Part shown: positions 11,217 to 23,376 of the stretch, piece by piece
Layout of the letters: each line of letters starts with the position of its first letter
Position numbering within the stretch: the first letter of the stretch is position 1
Assembly: GCA_016758965.1 (NCBI GenBank)
Contig: JAEPRB010000016.1
Location: forward strand, 281,667-345,666
Origin: Circinella minor
Taxonomy: Eukaryota > Mucoromycota > Mucoromycetes > Mucorales > Lichtheimiaceae
Direction of reading: 5' to 3'
Length of the DNA stretch: 64,000 bases
The notes under the pieces: model-generated
What the model was told of the DNA's origin: nothing
Seen by the model: the letters and a program-made list of their open reading frames with translations, nothing else
Database searches by the model: none
Translations under genes and position numbers: made by a program

Positions 11217-13835
11217 TTAAGTGATATATCGGAAATCGGGATGCTATAAAGAACATATTTTAAATATTAGTTAATTGACAATGAGTAATGTTTGTTCATA
11301 TGTGGTAACTATTCAATTATAAACTTACAGCATCACAGAGTTCTTCACCTTCTGCTGCAGTCCGACGTTCTTCGGGAGTCATGTTGTCGCGTTTTTTATT
11401 GACACGTTTCAATGTAAACTTAAACAAAAGTACTACACAAACTTGAAATAACATCAAAGCAGCACAGGCTGAATGAGCTCGGATATATTGAGGACTATCA
11501 TTTGCACGGTAAACCTGACCGGCCACTACGATAATACAATAGAAAAAATAATTTTCAGCATTGTTATAGTATTTGAAATATTTACACACATATATATACA
11601 TATGGCGAACATATAAGATATCTACATACCAGCACCACCAGCGTTACCAAAAGAAATAATGATACCACAAGCGACCTATACAATGATGTTAATTAAGTTA
11701 ATATAACAGCTAATTAAGATAATATTCCTTTATAAAAAAGGAGAATAACACTTACAGCCCGTTTTGTATGTCCACCAATATTGTTCGTAAACCATGAAAG
11801 CATTGGAGGCTATTAAATATAATAATAACAGTTTTAAATTTACAGATTAGCAAGAGGATATATTATCTATTTTAACGACACCTTTTGTACATTACGTATC
11901 GTAATGCTTATATCCTTTTGTTTACAAAAAATGGGGTTCCGAACATACCGCATGAGTAAAGACACCTGTAACCGTAATACAAGCAGCAATGTAAAGTGCG
12001 ACGGGTCCCTGATCTTTGCAAGCAATCAACAAAATATACCCAATAAATCCAATAAAAGATGGAAGTGCAATATGATAACCACGTTCACCTTGTCGATCGG
12101 CATTCATCGCAACAAAAATTGTAAAGAAACAAGCAATAGCATAAGGAGGTGCTGACATCGCCTTTATAATTTTAAATAAGAATGCTTATGGTAAGAATGA
12201 TTTGAATACACTTTAATATGATATGAAATTTTAAGCAAAAAAAAATACATCATTTTTTTACCTGTGCTTGTAAAGACTGAAAACCCATTCCATTAATAAT
12301 ACTTGGCAAGAATAAACTCATGCTGTAAAGAGGAATCGAACCAGAAATATAAATTAAAGAGTGTACATAAACTTTCCAATCAGTGAATGCCATCCAGAAT
12401 TGTTTCATAGAAAAATGAGTTTCAGTAGCTGGACCAGCATCTTGTTTGAGACGTTCCAGCATGTATGCACGTTCACGATCGGTCAATGCTATATAAAATA
12501 TAATAATGTGACATTTTATCTATTGTTATTAGCCATCCCCTTTTGTTAAGTCTCTATCCAATAATATCTCTATTATAATAAACAACAGCTATTCATACAT
12601 TTGGAATCCTCAGGAAGATTTGGAAGAACAAAATAAGTGACTGCAGCCAATGCTAAAGTAGGTATAGCTTCAATAATGAAAATCCATTGCCAACCATGTA
12701 AACCTCGAATACCTTCCATTTGCATGATACCATATGCTAAAACACCACCAAAAGCCTATATTTAGTATAGTCCCGTTAGTATATCTTATTTTTCATGTTA
12801 TTATGTACTCCGTATTTTTTTTATTATAAAAATCACCATCCAAAAAATACTACTTACTCCTGCAACAGTGGCGAATCCAAAGAAAATAGAAATACGAGTA
12901 GCTTGTTCTCTACGTGTGTACCATAACGTCAAATAGAAGATAACACCCTGTAATTATAATATTAATAATTTTTTCCATTAGTTGCTTATTTTCTAGTATG
13001 CTTGTCGTTATAACAAATCACTACATCTTCACATTATCCATCACTTGATTTTATTACATACAGGAAACAGACCGGCCTAAATATGCATGAAAGGGTTTAA
13101 AAGAACTTAATCAGTATTTTTGTATATATGGGTATTTTTCAAAATAAAATTTATATACCTCAGCAATACCCAAGAAAAAACGACCAGCCAGTAAACCAGC
13201 ACCATTATGAATAGCTGCCATAGCTGCCATTACAATGCCAAAAGAAACCATAACAAGGGGTATCCAAATGTTTGGACCGACCTTCTTAAGCATAAGATTG
13301 GAAGGGATTTCAAAAATAACCTTAGGAAGTATAAATAAGCGGTTTTAGTTTTTTCCTTAACTTAAGTTCGAGGAAGAGAATACAGATATAAATACAACTT
13401 ACATAGCCGACAAAGAAAATAGACAACGCAACATTGAATTGATCATCACTAATACCAAGATGTTTTGTGATTCCAGCAATTTTTGCATTACCTATTGTTG
13501 TTGTTGTTTTAGAAAAATATTGAAATATGAGCATTATGCAGATGATTTTATAGCTAAATTAGCCAAGAATAAGGTACGACGTGTCATATATGAAAACAAT
13601 TATTACCAATATTGGATCGATCGAGAAAGGAACATAAATAAAGTAGACCACAAAACGGAACGATACGAAGATCCAGCTTCCATCGTAACCGTTTATATTC
13701 TTTGTCTGTCAATGGTTCGTATTCCTGATTGTCAGAAGAACTATCATATCCTTTTACAGTGGAAGTTCCTTTTTCTGTGTCTAGATCTATTGGTCGGTCG
13801 TCAGCAATCTGATGTTTCTCTTGAACAGAAGCCAT
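11217..13835 (-). CDS. MFS permease of the allantoate/nicotinate (ACS, Dal5/Tna1-like) type
   Basis: This is a 12-TM plasma membrane symporter for a small organic anion or vitamin. Twelve exons, in order of translation, are 13607-13835, 13403-13491, 13159-13320, 13062-13076, 12858-12947, 12599-12755, 12262-12488, 11949-12161, 11756-11809, 11630-11675, 11329-11525 and 11217-11243, giving 501 residues exactly in frame. The cytosolic N-terminus is acidic and leads to KLDLRIVPFCGLLYLCSFLDRSN, of which the DRSN-type end of TM1 is typical of the ACS family. Other landmarks are FEIPSNL, AEAGLFPG and the C-terminal HPDFRYIT. The fourth exon is only 15 nt (AGLFP) and the last only 27 nt; both restore strongly conserved family sequence, which supports the splicing. 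The substrate cannot be assigned; allantoate, nicotinate, biotin and pantothenate carriers share this fold. Confidence 0.9.
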
Positions 13836-15650
13836 AGTAACTTTAGTGGCAACAGATAATTAAATATTAAGTTTTAGTAACAACGATGGCAGTAATAATA
13901 ATAATAATAGTAGCAGTAGTAATAAATCAACAGGTGTAAAAGCGACGAAGTGAACTGGATTACAAAAAAAGAAGATCAGAAAAAAAAAATCTCCCCAATT
14001 GCAGATTTTATATGTGAATGATTTTGGTCAAAAAGCTTGCCACATTTGGTTACATCTGTGTGGATCATTCGGGTGACACTAAATTTCCTAATTGAGGATA
14101 CACTGAGCAGTTCTCTGACAACTATAAGTTTTTTTTTTCCCATAAAACTTGTTCCGATGAGAAGATTATTGTCTCTTGATTTATAATATAGTACTTGTGC
14201 AAAAAGTTTCTTTTTTGGATATTATTATGTGTTTTACCGTCAATTATTAAAATCAAGCTGTTGTTGATTTTAATTACCGATGAACTACAACGCCAGATCG
14301 TATATGACAAAATCTTATCACTAACGTTGTACATCTCTTCGTATAATAAGTGGTGATAACCGAACCTTAAAAAAGCCAATTGGTAATACAAGTGGTGGAG
14401 GAATAATATTACTGGTGCAAAAAAAAAAAAGAAAAAAAAAACGTTTACCCCACAATTAAGAATGTGGGATTGCCCAGTTTTTCTCTTTGATAATTCATTC
14501 ACACGACGTCTACCTACGCTTCTCGATTAACTATTTATCTGAGCTTAGATGCAGTAAGTGCAAAAAATAAAGTGTGAGTAAAAATATGATAGAATTCATA
14601 CTTTCTTAATAGACATTATCCTGTGAGTGTGAAAATGAGAATGTAAGCAAGATGTTGTTGTTTTCTGCTTTACGACATAATGGTGAAGGCGAAAGAAACG
14701 TAGTGGGAAAAAGACGATGTTATCGGGACAGTACTGAATCATAAAAAAAACCCAACACAAAATCCAAGAGTGTCTGTAAGAAAATTCGTTATAATAGCAT
14801 TATCATCGTGTTATGTATGAATATCGGGAGAAGTTTCGAAAGAAAACAATGTAGCTTTAATTTATTAAGGAATTGTTACCTTCCAATTGTTTATAATCGG
14901 GTGTTATTCTGACTTCTTCAATTGAGTCAACAAAAAATTTATCGGTTAATTTACTGTAGTTTGAAAAAAAAATTAAATGCAGAAGAAAATAAGATATTTC
15001 ATTTGAGGATATTTACATAAAACAGGCGAACAGTTTCTTTTTGGAAGTCATTCACTTGTAAATACGGGTGAAAGAACCGATATAATATCCGGATTTTATT
15101 CCAAGTGGTGTAAATTTTCATTAGTGTCATTTTTTATGGACCAATCTTCCCACACCTAAGTATGTTTTCAACATCTGTCGTATTGTAATATAATATCATA
15201 AACTCTTTATTTTAGATTAAACAAGAGACTCTAAAAAAGGAAACTGAGGAAGCCCTGTCAATGTAAACAAAAATAAAGAGAGTGATCATGGCTAATCCAA
15301 AAATACCTCAGCCCAGTACATATGTGATCGCTACTAAGGGATTATCACATGTATACGTACATAATTACTTATGACTTTGTGAACCCATCTTCTATACAAA
15401 TACTTAAATACCTGTAAAAAGCTATATCATAATAAATATCATTATATGGACTTTTTATGTAAATATAAGGTTTCGCTTTTCTCAATCTCTGATATTAATG
15501 GTTTTTTAATATCTCGATAACAATAATTTTGTAACTTGAACATAAATCAATATGTAACTTTTTTTTTGGAGCAAAGAATGTGTTTCAAAGGTATAAATCT
15601 AGAAAAACTTTATTCTAATATAAACATATAAAAATTACAGATGACTACTG
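13836..15650. other. Intergenic region upstream of the permease
   Basis: The part next to 13836 is the permease promoter and 5' UTR, with short trinucleotide runs around 13890-13920. The remainder up to 15650 shows only AT-rich, low-complexity frames. I found no supported gene. Confidence 0.55.
15609..15614 (-). terminator. Polyadenylation signal of the first F-box gene
   Basis: AATAAA on the minus strand lies about 40 nt beyond the stop codon at 15651. The position fits a 3' end signal. Confidence 0.4.
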
Positions 15651-18133
15651 CTATTCATCACTTCCAAGATATTCTTCAATCACGAAATCCGTTTGCCCCT
15701 CATGATCTTTTTGATCTATTTTGTGTGATGATGTTATTGTTGATGTACCATGTGTATATCCTTTCACCGTATGTTCTGTATCAGGATCATCCACACGGAT
15801 AAATATAAATCGATTACGATTTTGTAGCTTCCGAAAAACATTATGCATCATCTCCTTTGTAATAGCACCACTTGTATCCCATATATCCAAGTTCGTCAGT
15901 TTTTCTATATCTGTGAATGCCATCATATCACTTTCCGAAATTTCATTAAATGGTAACCAAACATGTAAAGTATCCAATGTTCGACTCTGTACTAGATGGC
16001 CTAGTATCACTAACAAAACATCCCTGCTCTGAATGGGTATCTCTTGTAAATTTAATTTTTGAAGTGTTGTCGATTGTGCGATATAAGGTGCTAGATCCAA
16101 TAGAAATGCTGTGTCTTCATTTGAATTATTATGTCGATAGGTAAAATCTACCAATCTACTGTGCTCATTATTCAATACTGGAGCAAACCAATGTCCATTT
16201 TGAATAATACCCTCCTTTTCTTGATCATTACGGTCATCGTCGTCATAATGTGTCTGATATATTGATAGTTTTTGAAGATTGGTCAAAGATGCTAATGCAT
16301 GAAATAGTTGTGGATGCCAGAAACCAGAACCTTGAATATTCACTGTTTGAAGAGCTGGAGAAGTAACGATAAGGTTTGCGATCGTTTCTGAGCTAACTTC
16401 GTGATCATGTAAGTTTAATACAAGTGTTTGTAAACAAGGAGCGCCCAGCAATGAAAGAATATCTAAACATTTATATCGACTAGCCAATGGCGTACCCATA
16501 TCCAATTCTAAAGTTTCCAAAGTAGTGTGACATTTACGAAAAGCAGAACTAATAGGTTCATCATTCATTGCTGTACCCAAATCCATTGACCAAAACTTTA
16601 ATATGAGTTTTTTGATACCAATAGTAGTAGTTGTATTACATGATGTCGCGGTTATCGATGTCAATGATGGTTGCATTGATAATGACATAGTAGAATGGTG
16701 TTCTTTTTCTTTTTCTTGTTGTTGCTGTCGTTGCTGAATTGTGTAGTAGGTAGTACAAAGACGTGAATCTGATGTGCCCATATAGATAAATTCTTGGATC
16801 TTTGGACAATGTTCACATAACAATGTCAGTATTCTCGTACAGTTACGATATTTTGGACTATTAAGCGTAAATGATGTTAAATAAGGAGACTGTTGTAATA
16901 ATGGCACCAAACCAGTGTCTTCATCCATTCCATTCCTTAAGACAAGTTTTGTGAGACATAAATCTTTTGAGGTCGTTGGTGATACGGACGTTTCCGATGA
17001 AAGTACTGAAGGAATAGTTGGAAGCTGATCACCAATATAACGTCCATCAAAGTGTTGTGATAACGAGTGTAAATTTTTACATGTTTTTGCTGCTAATATA
17101 GCAGATTCCAGAGGATCTCTTTGATCAAGCACTAAACTGTTTACCCAAGTATGCAATGTCAAGGATGTCAAGGTATTTTGATTGCGTTTCAAAATGATTT
17201 CTAACGGTGCTCCTGGACCACAATCACCAGCCTCTAAAATTGGTGATAGATCATTATTACATTTTGCTTGCCTTGTAAAGGAAAACAAGCTTGAAATAAA
17301 ACCTTCTTACCTAATGTTTCTAGTTTATCCCAACGACGGTCATTAGCAATACCCAGAATCTTTTGAGAAACCTTATGTAATATCACCATATCATCTTTAT
17401 CCGAACGATTTAAAGTAATCGTTTTTGGTTTATCTGGAGCAACAGAGTATAAAAGTGGCCCAATATTTTCAAGGTTTGATGACGATGCCATTTCTGAAAT
17501 ATGAATTGTATGCCATAGGGACGATATTCCTTGTTGTTGTTGATATATAAAATTACGCCAAAAATTACATGTTGATGCAAGTTGAACACGATCTGTCGTA
17601 GACATGTAGGACAAAATTTGAGAAACTACTTCATATGGAAGCATTTCGGCTATCCATTGGTTGTACTTTTGGGTAAATGTTGTCAAGTGTTGATATTTGT
17701 CGATAAGTAAGGCTCGTTGACGATATGTATTTGATACAATGATCGCCCCTCTTTTATATACGTTAGTAGCCTCATGCCATCGACGTTGCAATAGCAGAGT
17801 ATTGGCGCGTACAAGATATGGATCAGGCCGTATTAGGTCATTGTTGGGGTTTGCTTGTTTTGCGTCTTCAGCCGCACGATCGTATTTTGATAGCATTTCA
17901 TAAGCACTAGCACGATGTAATAAAATGACAGACTCAAGTTCAGATCGTAATAACTCCAAGGCATGAGTGTAAAAGTCGACTGCTTGCGAATAGTTTTGTA
18001 GACCATAAGCTTGTTTCCCTTGTTCAAAAGCACGTTCAGTGGTTGTCATATTAAGTTTTGTTAATGTTAACATTGTATGAGAAGCACCTGGTGTTGCCAT
18101 TGTGAGCAGTTCTGGGAGAGTGGACGCGACCAT
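15651..18133 (-). CDS. TPR/F-box/leucine-rich repeat protein, copy A
   Basis: This is probably a substrate receptor of an SCF-type ubiquitin ligase. Two exons, 17311-18133 and 15651-17233, join in frame (77-nt intron) to give 801 residues. The start at 18133 is chosen because it aligns exactly, residue count for residue count, with the start of the paralogue at 21043. The N-terminus (about 30-140) holds TPR-like helices beginning AFEQGKQAY. An F-box follows near 165-205 with LPYEVVSQILSYMS. The rest consists of degenerate leucine-rich repeats running to a charged C-terminus. The acceptor ending ttttag before AGGCTGGTG was picked because nearer acceptors break the frame. The target protein is unknown. 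Domain assignment is by eye from motif spacing; TPR and F-box are fairly clear, the LRR part is a family-based inference. Confidence 0.82.
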
Positions 18134-18596
18134 ATTGACTAAATTCAAAATGTCGAACTAAAAAAAACAAACAAAATGACCAGCCTAGGAACACAAAAAA
18201 AAAGGGCTTCACAACTTGTAATAAAAAGAGCATTGCTCGTAAATGGATTGTGTCACAGTCTAACAAGCTCCAACATATTTGCTATAAAGAACATATTACC
18301 AACCATTACATACACGGGATAGTTTTGGAAACACACAAAAAGGTTTTATTTTTCTCCGCCATAAATGAAAATGAACTCAACTAGAATTAATGGTGCCATA
18401 GAAGCTAAATACTATAATTAGTCTTGTGATCTTGCTTTATTTATTTATTTAATAATAATTGGTAAATATTACAATGTGATTTTTACGTTATATAGATTTA
18501 ATAATACTAATAATAATATACAGTAATAGGTGAACAATAGAGCGTGGAGAAGTATATACAATAAAAGTAAGCTCAATTAAAGTTTAGCCTTATTTT
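18134..18596. other. Spacer between tandem F-box genes
   Basis: These 463 bp hold the promoter of copy A and the 3' UTR of copy B. No other gene is visible. Confidence 0.5.
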
Positions 18597-21043
18597 TTAA
18601 TGGGACAGTCGTGAATGTACATTCTTCCCTTCTTTGATAAGGTATTGCTCGTCTAATGATTCATAGTCTCCTTTTGGAATAAAAATTGGATCCCTTTTAC
18701 ATCCTGTCAAATAATCACATACAGATCCACTATATTGAATGTGTACCACCAATAACCGATCATCCTTTTTTTCCTTTTTCTGAAACAGTTTATATAGTGT
18801 GGTCTTGTCAAATACACCTCCTCCAGATGAATCATCATAAACAAATAGATATTCTAAATGCTCAATCGCTGCAAACGCCTCAAGTTCCTCTTCCCCTAGT
18901 AGCTGACAATCGATACGTATTTTCAAGTGACGAACCTGAGAATATCTTAAATTCTTCAATGCTTCTAATAAAATGGAATTCGATAATCGTATACAATTTA
19001 ATTCGAAATGTCGAATCTTTGATTGTCCAACCAGTTTGGTAAGTCCCACTACAAATGATGGTAATACTATGGATAATGATACTTGATGTTGTTGTTGAAG
19101 TTTGCTCACGGAGGTGTCATCGATTTGATAATCGTATACAAAATCATAAATATTGAGGTTCGAAAACAAGGGTGCAATGATGCTTTCAGAAAGGATATTA
19201 TGCTGCGTTTGTCCCTTTCGTTCTTTTAAGGAAAGATTATCTCGATCTGTTGTAGATATCCTTCGTAATTCTGTACATGTCGATAATGCTTCAAATATTT
19301 CTTGATTCCAAAGATTCTTGCCAATGAGATTCACTTCTTGTAATACCGGACATGCGAGAATGAGCTTCGCGAGTACTTCCACAGGTGACGTGTTTGTTGG
19401 ATCCGTTGTTAGTTTTGATGTCACTGTCAATTTCTTCAATTGAGGTGCACCTAGTTGTGCCAACGTCGCTAATGAATTGTTACCACTTGCAGCGAATTCC
19501 AATGAAGTAGTGTCCAAATCCAATGTTTCAAGACTAATATAAGCCTTGCAAAATATTATTTTCAATTGTGTATCAACTTTCAATGAATTATAATTATTTC
19601 CTTCATTGATTCTATTACCAGACCTCAATACCAACTCTTTTAACCATTTGGCATTACCGTTCTGGTGATGCTGTTGTATTTGTCGGGTGTAGGTTGTCAA
19701 CGATGGTTCAGCTTTTGAGGTATAGTGAAAAAATTGTAATACAGGACAATGTTGATGAATCATTTGTAATATTTCCCAGTAGCTAAATATACGTTGTTGG
19801 TTGCTAATCTTGAGGGATGCAAGCATTGATGACTCTTTTAAAAGTTTAATAAAATTACGAGGCTCAGCATCATCTGGTGATACTTCGAGGGTTGTAAGGT
19901 GAAAATCAGTTTGCGGTATAAAAGGTGGAATCAGTCCAGCTGGTATTTTTACATACTGTTGTGGAATCCGTGCAATAATTAACTCGAGCTTTTCGCATAG
20001 TTTTGGCCCATCAGTTAGAGCTCCATTACGATAGATAGATTTGAAATCACTGTTTAATTTCAACACTTTTAAACTATGTTTGTTAAGAAGAAGAATACCC
20101 TCTAGTTGTTTTTTGTTGAATTCTGATATGTCTTTTTTTTTTGGGGGGGTTTAGAAAATAGGAAAAAAAAATTGTGAGACGAAAATAAATATGAATTCAT
20201 ATGGTTTTTTTTTATATTACCCAAAGTTTCTACTTGATTCCATTGTCGTTCGCGCATTGTTTTCAAAACCATCATTGAATTATATCCAAGATTATCATCC
20301 ATATGGCGGGGATAACTTTGAACCATATGTAATACAACATGTTTCACTTTATTACCCGGTATCGACTCCAATAGCGAATGGAATCCACGACAAGTTCGAA
20401 GATCTTGCGTCACATTAATGCAATTCCACATATCAGCCCAGTTGTGTAATATATAATCAAACCAAAATTTACATGTTAACGCAAGTTTTCCACGTTCCTT
20501 TAACGATAAATAAGACAAAATAGATGAGAGTACTTCATAAGGTAATAATTGTACAAGCCATTGGTTATGTTGGTCAATTGTATTCATAATTTGTTGATAT
20601 TGATTTGTAAGTTGAGAGTGTTGAGGATCAGTCAAAGGAACGTTGACAGCCGCTTTTTTAAAAATGTTTGCTGCTCGACATAAATTACTACCTTGGAGTA
20701 ATAGAGCGTTCGCTTGTGTTACATATGGGTCAGGTCGCAATGCCAGTTTTCCGCCCAATGACTCTGCTTGTTGACCATCTTTGACTGTACGGTCATAATC
20801 TTCCAGAGCTTCATAAGTAGCAGCTCGATGCAATAGTATGATTGAAAGATCAAATTGTAAGTTGGTAATTGCTTCTGAAAATAAATTGACAGCATCGTTG
20901 TAGTTTTGTGTAGCATATGCTTGTTTCCCTCGTTCAAACGCAACTTGTATAGCATTCAGGTCGAGATTTATTGTTGTCAACGATGAATAGGCATCGCCTG
21001 GTTTTACTAGTAATGGTAATTGTAGAAACGCTGATCTTCCCAT
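18597..21043 (-). CDS. TPR/F-box/leucine-rich repeat protein, copy B
   Basis: This is the paralogue of the adjacent copy A. Two exons, 20221-21043 and 18597-20101, join in frame across a 119-nt intron to give 775 residues. The first exon is 823 nt long in both copies and ends at the same codon phase, just after a Glu-Thr-Leu motif. Matching blocks include AFERGKQAY (TPR region) and LPYEVLSSILSYLS (F-box). The C-terminal half is a string of degenerate leucine-rich repeats and has diverged much more than the N-terminal half, as expected if the repeats bind different targets while the F-box keeps contact with Skp1. No target can be named. Confidence 0.82.
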
Positions 21044-22362
21044 TTTTAATATGAAATGAGGGGTAGAAGAAGTGAGGAAAAAAGAAAAGGGTATATCCTA
21101 TTTATTTATTTTTAAGCAGGGCTTGAAACAGACAGACGTTGTCTCTGTGTTACAATCAGTCAAGTCCACTTTGTATTGATTAGATGATCCGATGATAAAT
21201 AGTCTATAAAACAAATAAGCTAAAACATCTCTAGTGTCTACGTCATACAGCAGAATCACAATCAGGAGCTTAGGCACATAAAAAAAGTCATTCATTTGAA
21301 TGATGTTCTACTGACGCTAAATATATGGTAATTAAATTTGTTGACAGGAGATGTATACAACTTTGGGTGACAGTTATGTAAATAATATCATATTAATAAA
21401 TGTGTGTGGTTTATAGTGTATCATAAATAACGATCAATAGTCATATCTGCAATAAGAAACCATCTCAAATAGCTACAGAGTGCATATTTCATGCTTTTAT
21501 ACAATCGCTTATAAAGCTTATTATTAATGTACGTATGTATTCTTTAAGAAAATAAGCGACTAATCAAAGCTGCTACTTTTTGCTTTCTCTTCTTACATAA
21601 ACTGGTAGCCATAAAGGGCGTTTCTCTTGAGTGGTTTTTGTCCATAGTAACGAAAAAAGAGTGTAGCACTCTTATATCCTACACATTCATCAGCTGTTTA
21701 CGACAGGTATTCATATTGTTGATCCTCTTTCACTACCATGAGTCGAAATATATCACGTACGTATCGTGGTATAAACCATATAAAACAATTCACACTCGTA
21801 GTAATTGTCACTATTTCATAATCGTCATTCTGTGGTGGTTCTTGCAGTCTCCTCCTTTGTCAAACTTCACTGACCCAATTGGAGAGCTCACTTAAAGCAC
21901 TTATAAATTTAAGTAAACATTAACCTATGTGTAATTATGAAAAAGATAATAGCTAATGTTGATAAAGCCATAACTTCATATAGGTTGAATGAATACATAT
22001 CAAGCCAGTTGTTTTGTCAAGTTACGCTACATACGTTGTCTTTTTTTTTTAATTTACTAATTGAAAAATGACTACAAGCAAAATGATTATTTGATGACTT
22101 ATTTAAAAAAACTTGCTTCTTCGTTAGACTTAAAAGTTAGACGATGATGAAGTTTTTTTTTTAAAAAAAAAGTGGATGAGTAAGAAAGAAAAGTCAAAGA
22201 TGCGCATAAAAAAAAAATTATCCCACATATGCCAAAAGAAAAAAATGGATTTGACTTTCCGTCCATATTATATTTTTAGACAACAGGTCCAACTCAACTG
22301 ACTTTTTTTTCCCTTGATCATCTTTTTCATCGTTCCAACACATCTCCTTTATATATTTAAAC
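21044..22362. other. Divergent intergenic region, F-box copy B and prefoldin
   Basis: This is a shared upstream region between a minus-strand and a plus-strand gene. It is AT-rich, with a T10A9 palindrome at 22153-22171. No gene or RNA is recognised. Confidence 0.5.
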
Positions 22363-23088
22363 ATGAGCTCCTTATCTGTATTGGAAGCTAAACTCGAAAC
22401 TGAATCACGCGCATTCCAACAATTACAAAAGGGTAAAAAAAATAATATTAAATTAACTCATGATCTTGTTAATATTGTTGTATTTTTAATTTTAACTTTT
22501 TTGGCATGTCACTTTTTTTTTTTTTTTTGTAGAATTATCTACTGCAATTGAGGCACGTCAACGATTGGATTCTCAACAACAAGAAAATGAAGTTGTTAGC
22601 AAGGTATAAATATAAATATAAATATATTATGTTCTGCTGATATATTTTCGATATCAATAATATATCAATACGCATATATACACACAACAATAAAAAAACG
22701 CGAAGCACAGAGAAAAAGAGCGATATTAATATAAACGACCATGATATAGGAATTCGAACACTTAGAAGATGATGCTAGTATTTTTAAATTAATCGGTCCT
22801 GTATTAGTAAAACAAGAAAAAGGAGAAGCTGTTGGTAATGTCAAAAATCGATTAGAATTGATCAATAAGGAAATGTAAGTGTATCTGTTATTTTATCTAT
22901 TTGGCCATTCTCTAGATATATGTATATATACCTATTATATTTATACTTATATGTAAATGGTGTTATGAATGTCATATAGTGAACGTATTGAAAAGCAATT
23001 ACAGGATCTTACTGAAAAGTCTGAAAAGAAAAAGGGTGAATTGGCACAATTACAAATGCAATTCCAACAAGCGACTGGTAAAGCTTAA
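22363..23088 (+). CDS. Prefoldin subunit 6 (beta-type)
   Basis: This is a subunit of the hexameric prefoldin co-chaperone, which hands nascent actin and tubulin to the CCT chaperonin in the cytosol. Four exons, 22363-22432, 22533-22603, 22750-22874 and 22980-23088, give about 124 residues, the usual size. The protein is two coiled-coil helices flanking a short hairpin. The central block KLIGPVLVKQE is the beta-hairpin signature of the beta-class subunits, and the order of conserved Gln/Glu heptads fits subunit 6 (Yke2). All splice sites are GT-AG and the reading frame is continuous. Its 3' end faces the minus-strand WD40 gene 288 bp away. Confidence 0.93.
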
Positions 23089-23376
23089 TAATAATGTAAT
23101 AATAATAATAATAATAAACATTTGTATTAAAAAAAGATTGTATATGTAATTAAGTGGGGAAAAAAAAGAAGTGGATGAATTGGATTTGTATATGTGCAAA
23201 AAGAAAAAAAAACAAATTTTGAGAAATGCAGGATAAAAAAAAATGATCAATGTGTGATGTGATATGAGTGTGTGTGTGTCTAGTGTAAAATTGCGAAGAA
23301 AGAGCAAAAGGGGAGGAAAGGGTAAAGGGATTTGTACAATTGGAGTGTATAAAGTAAAAAGAAAAGAGATGATTTT

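Noticed and set aside
1..13835. Biosynthetic gene cluster from the P450, permease and phosphatase
   Set aside because: They are separated by several kilobases and a haem synthase, and no core synthase gene is present.
14122..14502. 126-residue minus-strand frame in the permease upstream region
   Set aside because: It depends on a long poly-Phe run from an A-rich tract and shows no family similarity or splice context.
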